Shown here piece after piece: positions 57,591 through 64,000 of a stretch of 64,000 nucleotides of DNA. Both the position numbers and the translations under genes were made by a program. The stretch is from NCBI RefSeq assembly GCF_014643915.1, contig NZ_BMKE01000017.1:20828-84827 (forward strand), in the 5' to 3' direction. Every line of letters starts with the position of its first letter. Position 1 is the stretch's first letter. Source of the stretch: Oceanisphaera marina. GTDB taxonomy: Bacteria > Pseudomonadota > Gammaproteobacteria > Enterobacterales > Aeromonadaceae. The notes beneath the pieces are model-generated. The model ran no database searches and was not told where the DNA came from. It saw nothing but the letters and a program-made list of their open reading frames with translations.

Positions 57591-59429
57591 ATGAAAGAGA
57601 TCAATAACAGCGTGAGTCTACCCAGGCGGCGATTTGTGCAGGGCCTGGCCGCCGGCGGCGTAGTGCTGGGCATGGCGCCCATGTTAACCCCCGCTCAGGC
57701 TGCCAGTGCAGGGACGCTGACGGGCGATGTACCGGTGCTGAGCGGTCGCGAATTCGATTTGGTGATTGATGAAACGCCGGTGAACTTTACCGGTAAGAAT
57801 CGCATGGCCACTACCATCAATGGTTCCATTCCCGGGCCCACGCTACGCATGCGTGAAGGGGACGAGGTGACCATTCGCGTGACCAATCGGCTGAAAGAAC
57901 CGACCTCCATTCACTGGCACGGTATTATTTTGCCCTATCAGATGGACGGCGTACCGGGCATCAGCTTTCCTGGCATTGCCCCCGGCGAAACCTTTACTTA
58001 CAAGTACAAGCTGGAGCAGAGCGGCACCTACTGGTATCACTCCCATTCGGGTATGCAGGAGCTCACCGGCATGTATGGGGGACTGATTATCGACCCCGCC
58101 GAGGGCGATAGCATTCAGGCGGACCGTGAACATCTGGTGGTGCTCTCCGACTGGACCGACGAAAACCCGATGCGGGTATTCGGCAAGCTCAAGAATCAGG
58201 GTGATCTGTACAACTTCAATCAACCCACAGTGTTCGATTTTTTCCGCGATGTGTCCAGTGATGGGTTGAGAACGGCGCTTAGTAAGCGGCAGATGTGGAA
58301 CGAAATGCGCATGAGCCCGACCGATTTGGCCGATCTATCCTCTGAAACGTTGACGTATCTGATGAACGGCACCACGCCCAAGGGTAACTGGACGGCTTTG
58401 TTCAAGCAGGGCGAGCGGGTGCGGCTGCGCTTTATCAATGGTGCCGGTAACAGTTTTTACGATGTACGGATCCCCGGTCTTAAAATGACAGTGGTTCAGG
58501 CAGATGGCCTGAATGTAGACCCGGTCACGGTGGATGAATTTCGCTTCGGCCCCGGCGAGACCTACGACGTGCTGGTTGAGCCCGAGGCCGAGGCGTATAC
58601 CCTTTTTGCCCAGGCAATGGACAGAACCGGCTATGCCCGTGGCACCCTGGCCACGCAACAAGGGCTAAGTGCTGCCGTTCCCGAGCTGGATGCGCCCCAG
58701 TGGCTGGCAATGGCCGATATGATGGGCGACATGAGTGGCATGGATCACGGCGGCATGAACCAGGGTGGTATGAATATGGGCGCCATGGCGGGCATGGATC
58801 ACGGCGGCATGAACCAGGGTGGTATGAATATGGGCGCCATGGCGGGTATGGACCACGGCAGTATGAATCATGGTGGTATGAATATGGCCGCCATGGCTCA
58901 GGCAAGCCAGGAGGTGCGCCATGCCCGTAGCGAATATGGCCCCAGTGTCGATATGCGGGTAGATACGCCGCGTACCAACCTGGACGATCCTGGGGTTGGG
59001 CTGCGCAATAACGGCCGCCGAGTGCTGACCCTGGCAGATTTGCGCACCCCCGGCGGCCCCATGGACCCACGGCCAGCGGAGCGAGAAATAGAACTGCACC
59101 TGACCGGCAATATGGAGCGTTATACCTGGTCGTTTGACGGCGTCGAGTTTGGTAGCTCTACACCGGTGCACCTGAATTATGGTGAGCGGGTGCGCATTAT
59201 TTTGCATAACGACACCATGATGACCCACCCCATGCATTTACATGGCATGTGGAGCGAGCTGGAAAATCCGGACGGTAGTTTTCAGGTGCGCCGCCATACC
59301 ATACAGGTGCAGCCGGCACAGCGGATCAGCTTTTTGGTGACCGCAGATGCACCAGGGCGCTGGGCCTGGCATTGTCACCTCATGTTTCATATGGACGCAG
59401 GCATGTTCCGCGAAGTGGTGGTGTCATGA
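57591..59429 (+). CDS. copA: Periplasmic multicopper oxidase CopA
   Basis: 612 aa. Twin-arginine signal (LPRRRFVQGLAAGGV). Copper-site motifs of the three cupredoxin domains: SIHWHGIIL, WYHSHSGMQ, HPMHLHGMW and HCHLMFHMDAGMF (type 1 Cys in the last). It oxidises Cu(I) in the periplasm as part of copper resistance. Between domains 2 and 3 lies a Met/His-rich stretch built from an 18-residue repeat (GMDHGGMNQGGMNMGAMA, three copies), as in PcoA/CopA proteins. Starts at 57591 after GGAG; the cluster is copABI-like, and the copB start overlaps its stop if read from 59426. Confidence 0.96.
   Translation: MKEINNSVSLPRRRFVQGLAAGGVVLGMAPMLTPAQAASAGTLTGDVPVLSGREFDLVIDETPVNFTGKNRMATTINGSIPGPTLRMREGDEVTIRVTNRLKEPTSIHWHGIILPYQMDGVPGISFPGIAPGETFTYKYKLEQSGTYWYHSHSGMQELTGMYGGLIIDPAEGDSIQADREHLVVLSDWTDENPMRVFGKLKNQGDLYNFNQPTVFDFFRDVSSDGLRTALSKRQMWNEMRMSPTDLADLSSETLTYLMNGTTPKGNWTALFKQGERVRLRFINGAGNSFYDVRIPGLKMTVVQADGLNVDPVTVDEFRFGPGETYDVLVEPEAEAYTLFAQAMDRTGYARGTLATQQGLSAAVPELDAPQWLAMADMMGDMSGMDHGGMNQGGMNMGAMAGMDHGGMNQGGMNMGAMAGMDHGSMNHGGMNMAAMAQASQEVRHARSEYGPSVDMRVDTPRTNLDDPGVGLRNNGRRVLTLADLRTPGGPMDPRPAEREIELHLTGNMERYTWSFDGVEFGSSTPVHLNYGERVRIILHNDTMMTHPMHLHGMWSELENPDGSFQVRRHTIQVQPAQRISFLVTADAPGRWAWHCHLMFHMDAGMFREVVVS
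58737..58898 (+). repeat. 54-bp tandem repeats inside copA
   Basis: Three copies (58737-58790, 58791-58844, 58845-58898), the first two identical, the third diverged. They encode Met-rich copper-binding repeats. Confidence 0.9.
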
Positions 59430-59455
59430 GCCTAACCAATAGAGGTCACACAAGC

Positions 59456-60361
59456 ATGAAAACAGGATTGAACAGCCTGCTGTTAGCGCTGTCGATATTG
59501 CCTGCCGGCGTTGCCTTGGCGCAAGGTGCTCACACCGGTCACGGTACAGCGCCGGGCAACACACCTGTCACGGACCACAGCCAGATGCAAAGCATGGATC
59601 ATGGCAGCATGCAGATGCAGGGGGGCTCGGCGCCCGCCAATGCCCGGGATCCGCACGCCTACTCCGGTGGGTTGATCCTGGAAGACGGGCCTTATGCCTT
59701 GCCCGGACCGCGGCAGTTACGTCTGGCCGACGAACATGCCTTTTACGGGGTGCTGGTAGACAGACTGGAACGGGTGGATAACGGCGAAGATCAGACGCTG
59801 ACTTACGATACCCGTGCCTGGTTTGGCCATGACTACAACAGGGCGGTACTCAAGGCTGAAGGCGATATGGAACACGGCAAGCTGACCGAAGCCAGTACCG
59901 AACTGCTATGGAGCCATGCCCTGACGACCTTCTGGAACAGTGAGCTGGGTGTGCGCTACGACACCGGACACGGGCCGGATCAGGGCTGGTTGGCTCTGGG
60001 CGTGTCGGGGCTGGCGCCTTACTGGTTGGAACTGGATGCTACCGCCTATCTGGGTGACGATGGGCAAACGGCGCTGGCCGTAGAGGGGGAATATGAACTC
60101 TTGCTGACCCAGCGGCTGGTATTGCAACCCAGGGCGGAGTTAACTGCCTATGGCAAGGACGATGCCAAGCGGGGCCAGGGGCAGGGGCTCTCCGAGTTGG
60201 TGGCCGGTGCCCGACTGCGCTATGAAATCAGCCGCCAGTTTGCCCCCTATGTTGGCTGGGAATGGGCGGCGGCGCTGGGTAACAGTGCCGATCTGGTACG
60301 AGAAGAAGGCGAGGCCACGCAAGAAACGCGTTGGGTAGCCGGGGTCAGATTGTGGTTTTAA
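59456..60361 (+). CDS. copB: Copper resistance outer-membrane protein CopB
   Basis: 301 aa from the ATG at 59456, which begins a good signal peptide (MKTGLNSLLLALSILPAGVALAQG). A His/Met-rich segment follows (HTGHG, HSQMQSMDHGSMQMQ), then a beta-barrel with the typical last strand ending in WVAGVRLWF. CopB is the outer-membrane copper protein paired with CopA. An ATG at 59426 overlapping the copA stop (ATGA) would place ten residues before the signal; it may serve as the coupled start. Confidence 0.9.
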   Translation: MKTGLNSLLLALSILPAGVALAQGAHTGHGTAPGNTPVTDHSQMQSMDHGSMQMQGGSAPANARDPHAYSGGLILEDGPYALPGPRQLRLADEHAFYGVLVDRLERVDNGEDQTLTYDTRAWFGHDYNRAVLKAEGDMEHGKLTEASTELLWSHALTTFWNSELGVRYDTGHGPDQGWLALGVSGLAPYWLELDATAYLGDDGQTALAVEGEYELLLTQRLVLQPRAELTAYGKDDAKRGQGQGLSELVAGARLRYEISRQFAPYVGWEWAAALGNSADLVREEGEATQETRWVAGVRLWF

Positions 60362-60401
60362 ACCATGATTGCGCGATAACACTCACAATAGGGAAGTACT
60401 G

Positions 60402-60887
60402 ATGAAAAAATCACTGTCCGTTTTAATGCTGTCTTTTTTACCGGCTCTGGCGATGGCTGCCGGTGAACATGGCGGCCATCAGGGTCATGACATGGCAGCT
60501 ATGCAGCAGAACATGCACGGCGTGGGCCGCCCTGGCACCGCAGCCGAGGTGAGCCGCACCATAGAAGTGGTGATGAGCGACGACATGCGTTTTTCACCAG
60601 CACAAATCGAGGTAAAGGCGGGGGAAACCGTGCGCTTGTTCGTTAAAAACAAGGGCAAGCTGGCGCACGAACTGGTGATAGGCAACCTGGCATCCTTGCA
60701 GGAACATGCCGACATGATGCGCCAGATGCCTAACATGCAGCACGCCGAACCCAACATGATCAGCCTGCAGCCGGGCCAGATGGGGGGCCTGATCTGGACC
60801 TTTGATCAGGGCGGTACCGTCGATTTTGCCTGCCTGATCCCCGGCCATATGGAAGCCGGTATGAAAGGCCAAGTCCGCGTGAAGTAA
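60402..60887 (+). CDS. CopI-like periplasmic cupredoxin
   Basis: 161 aa. Signal peptide (MKKSLSVLMLSFLPALAMAAG), a His/Met-rich lead, then a type 1 copper domain: His in GKLAHELVIG, Cys in FACLIPGH with the second His, and Met in HMEAGM. This is the CopI type of copper-tolerance protein. GGGAAG precedes the ATG. Last gene of the copA-copB-cupredoxin run. Confidence 0.87.
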   Translation: MKKSLSVLMLSFLPALAMAAGEHGGHQGHDMAAMQQNMHGVGRPGTAAEVSRTIEVVMSDDMRFSPAQIEVKAGETVRLFVKNKGKLAHELVIGNLASLQEHADMMRQMPNMQHAEPNMISLQPGQMGGLIWTFDQGGTVDFACLIPGHMEAGMKGQVRVK

Positions 60888-60904
60888 GAGGGTAGGCCGT
60901 GAAT

Positions 60905-60931
60905 AAACAGGGAGCCGAGGCTCCCTGTTTT
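60905..60931. terminator. Bidirectional terminator between the cupredoxin gene and copS
   Basis: AAACAGGGAGCC-GAG-GGCTCCCTGTTT: perfect 12-bp stem with A and T runs. Confidence 0.93.
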
Positions 60932-60939
60932 AGTATCCG

Positions 60940-62355
60940 TTAGTGGTGTTCGGTAGCGGGAAACCAAACCCTGAAGCAGGTTGCTTGTGCATCGGAATGC
61001 ACGGATATGTTGCCATGGTGGGCGGTAATAATCGCCTGGGTGATGGCCAGCCCCAGCCCGGTACCTTCTGTGACCGGCTCGCGAGCACTGTCTGCGCGGT
61101 AAAATCGATCGAACAGCCGCGGCCATTTTTCCGGCGCAATGGCCGGGCCCGGGTTGATGACTTGCACTGTGATGCCTTTTTCGTTGCCATCAATCACAAT
61201 GCGCACTTCGCCCGAGGCCGGTGTATAGCGAATGGCATTGGTCAGCAGATTACTGAACGCCCGTTGCAGCATCGACTTGTCGCCCAGCAGGCGACCCTGA
61301 CCCTCGCGGTGTAAGTGTACCTGTTGCTCGCTGGCTAAGGGCTCGAAAAATTCCAGCAGTTCATCCAGCTCATCTTCCAGAGTCAGTGGCTCGGATTGCA
61401 TGGTCAACTGACCTTGCTCCGATTTGGCAAGAAACAGCATTTCACCAATCATCCTCGCCATTCGTTCTGCGGTTTCCAGATTGGCATAGAGCGCCTCTTT
61501 ATATTCTTCGGTTGCGCGGGGCTGTGACAAGGCAACCTGGGTTTGCATCATCAGGCTGTTAACCGGGGTGCGTAGCTCGTGGGCAATGTCGGAAGAAAAC
61601 GCGGTCAGTCGCTGAAAGGAGTTTTCCAACCGGTCCAGCATGTCATTGAAGGTTTGAATGGGCGCGTGTAATTCGCTGGGTGCATCATGCAACGACAGTC
61701 GATGGTCAAGCTTGTTGGCGGTGATGCGTGACGAGAGGCTGGCCAAACTGCGTAACGGCTTAAGCCCGGTGCGCGAGGCGAGCCAGCCAAACAGAACAGA
61801 CAGCAGCGCAATACCGCCGGTAAGCCAGGCCAGTCCCACTTTTATTTCGTCGATAAAGTGCTGGTGATAGCGGGTGTCTAAGGCCACGCGGATCATGATA
61901 GCGCCAGGTGCGCCAGGCCCTGACTGGGGGATAACCAGTTGCTCGGTAATGCTGCGATAACGAATACCCTCTTCCATCCAGGTTTCTTGCAACGGCAGGG
62001 AATGGGCGACGGGAAAAGGCCGGTTCATGCCCGGTTGCTGGCGTTGAATGGGGGTGGTACTGGCCAGCACCTTGCCCTGATTATCTTTAATCAGCAGATA
62101 ATAGCCACCATGGCCAGAGATAACATCGTTTAAACGCGCTTGCAGCAACGGCCAGCTCTGCTCATTGCCTGGTGATTGGTCCGCGATAAAATTTTTGATC
62201 AGAATTATTTTGCCCTGAATGTCGGTTTGATCCTGGCGAGCAAAGTGATGCTCCAGTGCTTGCATCAATACCAGGCTCACCAGACTCCATACCGCCAACA
62301 TGGCAATGCTGAACATCAAACCGAGGCGAGTGGTTAAAGAAAGATAACTGCCCAT
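60940..62355 (-). CDS. copS: Copper-sensing histidine kinase
   Basis: 471 aa, close to CusS/CopS. Two membrane segments (about LMFSIAMLAVWSLVSLVLM and VGLAWLTGGIALLSVLFGW) bracket a periplasmic sensor; HAMP, HisKA (SSDIAHELRTPVNSL), and the ATPase (NLLTNAIRYTPASG, GTGLGLAITQAI) follow. It should phosphorylate CopR. Unusually for this family, it is split from copR by the whole structural cluster and read convergently. The ATG at 62355 matches relatives; an in-frame extension to 62436 lacks support. Confidence 0.92.
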   Translation of the reverse strand: MGSYLSLTTRLGLMFSIAMLAVWSLVSLVLMQALEHHFARQDQTDIQGKIILIKNFIADQSPGNEQSWPLLQARLNDVISGHGGYYLLIKDNQGKVLASTTPIQRQQPGMNRPFPVAHSLPLQETWMEEGIRYRSITEQLVIPQSGPGAPGAIMIRVALDTRYHQHFIDEIKVGLAWLTGGIALLSVLFGWLASRTGLKPLRSLASLSSRITANKLDHRLSLHDAPSELHAPIQTFNDMLDRLENSFQRLTAFSSDIAHELRTPVNSLMMQTQVALSQPRATEEYKEALYANLETAERMARMIGEMLFLAKSEQGQLTMQSEPLTLEDELDELLEFFEPLASEQQVHLHREGQGRLLGDKSMLQRAFSNLLTNAIRYTPASGEVRIVIDGNEKGITVQVINPGPAIAPEKWPRLFDRFYRADSAREPVTEGTGLGLAITQAIITAHHGNISVHSDAQATCFRVWFPATEHH

Positions 62356-62595
62356 TATGTGAACCCTACGTACAGAAACATTATCAGCCAGCGCCAACGA
62401 TATCATGGCCTGAGGCAGAAAGCGGCGCCCCAGCACGTCGCATAATAATCGCCATTTCTATATTCCATTTTGCCATGCATATTGCTTATAATGCGAGGCT
62501 TCAATTGAGCCAAGTGCATATCGCCTGTGCTGTCTCATAACAAGGATGATGAGGCAATAGTCGCCTGCAAGGCTCGGCGGTAGCCTGCCGGCTCG

Positions 62596-63588
62596 CTAAA
62601 AGCCATCGTCGACAGGGCTTCGAACACCAAATCCTCCTTTGCGTACTACATGGGTATAAATTTCTGTGGTACGCACATCGGCATGGCCAAGCAGTTTTTG
62701 AATAGTACGAATGTCGTACCCGGCCTCAAGCAACCGGGTAGCAAAGCTGTGACGCAGGGCGTGACTGTTTGCCTGTTTATAGATACCCGCTTTGCGGATG
62801 GCCGCCCCAATGGCTCGCTGCACGCCGCGATCCAATAAATGGTGACGACGCACAACATTGCTGCGTGGGTCTAGCGCCAATCTGCCAGCCGGAAACAGGT
62901 ATTGCCAGGCCGGCTCTTTGGCTGCGCTCGGATACTTGCGGTTTAGGGCAAATGGCAGGTAGACCTCGCCATGGCCACTGGCCAGATCCTGTTGATGTTG
63001 TATCAGGCAGGCTTCAATTTGCAGAGACAGTGGCTTTAGCAATGAGTCCGGGAGCAGGGTGGTACGGTCTTTATTGCCTTTACCGCTGCGAACAATAATT
63101 TGCTGCATGCCAAAATCGATATCTTTGACTCGAAGCCGCAACACTTCGTTAATGCGCAGGCCTGCGCCATACATTAAACGCGCCACCAGCTGCGAGGTGC
63201 CTTCCAGGTGGCCTATGACGGCTTTGGCTTCATCATGGGTAAAAACGGTAGGCAGGCGCCGAGGTCTTCTTGCCAGCTCAAACGACAGCTCCTCCAGCGG
63301 TTGCTGAAGAACTTCCCGAAACAGAAAAACGATGGCATTCAAAGCGGTACGTTGGGTGCTAACGCTGTTATTGCGCTGTACCGCGAGATGAGAAAGAAAC
63401 TGCTCTACCTCTGTTGTAGAGCAGGTAGAGGGATGTCGCATGCCATGAAAGCGGATAAACCGCTTAATCCAGTGGCAATAGGTTTGCTCGGTTTTGTAGG
63501 CCAGGTTTCGGCTACGAATTAAAGCGCGCAGTTGATCCATGAAACGAACAGGCTTGTCTGGCAGTTTGGGTGGTACATCCAGCATCAT
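62596..63588 (-). CDS. intI: Integron integrase (chromosomal type)
   Basis: 330 aa. Tyrosine recombinase with the R-H-R-H-Y set: GAGLRINEVLRLRV, HALRHSFATRLL, LLGHADVRTTEIYTHV. The extra IntI patch, absent from other tyrosine recombinases, is present (LNRKYPSAAKEPAWQYLFP, then DPRSN). GYDIRTIQKLLGH and GVRSPVD match IntI1 and its chromosomal relatives. AGGAG precedes the ATG at 63588. IntI exchanges gene cassettes at attI, which lies on the promoter side of intI and so near or beyond the right edge. Confidence 0.95.
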   Translation of the reverse strand: MMLDVPPKLPDKPVRFMDQLRALIRSRNLAYKTEQTYCHWIKRFIRFHGMRHPSTCSTTEVEQFLSHLAVQRNNSVSTQRTALNAIVFLFREVLQQPLEELSFELARRPRRLPTVFTHDEAKAVIGHLEGTSQLVARLMYGAGLRINEVLRLRVKDIDFGMQQIIVRSGKGNKDRTTLLPDSLLKPLSLQIEACLIQHQQDLASGHGEVYLPFALNRKYPSAAKEPAWQYLFPAGRLALDPRSNVVRRHHLLDRGVQRAIGAAIRKAGIYKQANSHALRHSFATRLLEAGYDIRTIQKLLGHADVRTTEIYTHVVRKGGFGVRSPVDDGF

Positions 63589-63602
63589 GCGTCAGCTCCT
63601 TG

Positions 63603-63618
63603 CTGTTTTTATATACAG
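63603..63618 (-). promoter_or_regulatory. LexA (SOS) box in front of intI
   Basis: CTGT-TTTTATAT-ACAG, a perfect LexA operator, lies 15 bp before the intI start codon. SOS induction of integron integrases is established in Vibrio and in mobile integrons, so this fits. Confidence 0.88.
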
Positions 63619-63666
63619 TAGTGTAGGCCTGACTGCGAACATTGCACCGTGATCAAAGCGGAGCTA

Positions 63667-63682
63667 TACGACAATTGTCGTA
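63667..63682. promoter_or_regulatory. 16-bp palindrome in the intI upstream region
   Basis: TACGACAATTGTCGTA is a perfect palindrome 79 bp before intI. It could bind a dimeric regulator of intI or of the cassette promoter; not LexA-like. Confidence 0.45.
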
Positions 63683-64000
63683 AAACGTCATGATTTTTGG
63701 TCTGCAAAGCTTATAAATCACTGAAAAATATGGAATAGTTGATGTGGGTGGAAGTAGATAAGCGAACAGATATTTTGCGTAAAAAACGACATATGACGCT
63801 TATTCCCTGGGGGCTTGTACTTGTGGTGTCTCAAGTTTTTGATAAAAAAGAGAATTTTAATGGTGGGGTTTATGCCTTCGCAGAAATAGGTGCGCTTTGC
63901 ATAGATGTCATTTGTCGTTGAATTAGCTGTTGAACTTGCCTCGCAGGCTCGGGGAAGTGAATTCACATCAAGTATAGCTGGATAAACATACAGTGGTGTT

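Larger units (their letters stand above)
63589..64000. other. Probable attI region and right edge
   Basis: The 412 bp upstream of intI carry the LexA box and a palindrome (63667-63682) and are AT-rich, unlike the neighbours. GTTGAAT (63917-63923) and GTTGAAC (63929-63935) match the integrase core form GTTRRRY and may belong to attI or a first cassette. A 60-codon frame (63742-63921) lacks support. No complete attC site is seen. Confidence 0.4.

Noticed and set aside
58525-59237. Long minus-strand frames across copA
   Set aside because: They are mirror images of the Met/His repeat and copA codons; copA is clearly the gene.
63742-63921. A 60-codon frame as the first integron cassette gene
   Set aside because: No ribosome site, no attC after it, and it overlaps the region where attI is expected.

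Overview
The window is a stretch of gammaproteobacterial chromosome. Several gene blocks match Enterobacteria, Aeromonadales and Vibrio: ansA-sppA-ydjA, pdxB-fimV-truA-accD-folC-dedD, smrB/prmB-aroC-epmC-yfcL and cysD-cysNC. Protein style (FimV, a TIGR02647 protein, ModF, CysNC fusion, MesD/MesX) points to a marine or brackish member of the Aeromonadales or a neighbouring order (Oceanimonas/Oceanisphaera/Zobellella-like). That placement is inference from gene content, not a database result.

Layout. 1-2.5 kb: a minus-strand c-di-GMP signalling operon (split receiver/DUF3369/EAL protein, then a membrane sensor cut by the window edge). 2.8-10.9 kb: ansA, sppA, fadH, ydjA, pgpB, pdxB, with a family of inverted and 7-bp tandem repeats around ydjA. 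11-17 kb: fimV, truA, accD, folC, dedD. 17-25 kb: agmatine-to-putrescine genes aguA/aguB with a Na+/H+ antiporter-family transporter, a 2-Cys peroxiredoxin, modF, a ChrR-like cupin and RNase T. 25.4-30.8 kb: tRNA-Ser(GGA), then a 1356-aa hybrid histidine kinase coupled to a diguanylate cyclase response regulator. 31-41 kb: acyl-CoA ligase, nfsA, uspA, small membrane proteins, sixA, smrB, prmB, aroC, epmC, a COG3199 NAD-kinase-like protein and yfcL. 41.4-46.3 kb: cysNC and cysD, divergent from an SLC13/TrkA-C transporter likely to serve sulfate uptake.

The SRP RNA gene ffs (46.4 kb) marks a sharp boundary. Just downstream lie a Tn7-like transposon end (TGT terminus and three repeated motifs that look like TnsB sites) and a truncated tnsA, followed by fused fragments of other genes. 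From here to the right edge the content is accessory: a HiPIP, a duplicated-domain PepSY-like protein, a MetR-like regulator with the folate-independent methionine synthase pair mesX-mesD, a Crp-family regulator, small stress-type membrane proteins (DUF3309, DUF202), a YfdC-like FNT channel, and a periplasmic copper-resistance cluster (copR, copA, copB, a CopI-like cupredoxin, copS).

The window ends in the integrase gene of a chromosomal integron (intI) with a perfect LexA box in front of it. The attI site and cassettes are expected at or just past the right edge. The best candidates for follow-up are the decayed Tn7-like element at ffs, the SOS-controlled integron, the mesXD locus with MetR-type boxes, and the ~330-bp duplicated DUF3309 leader.
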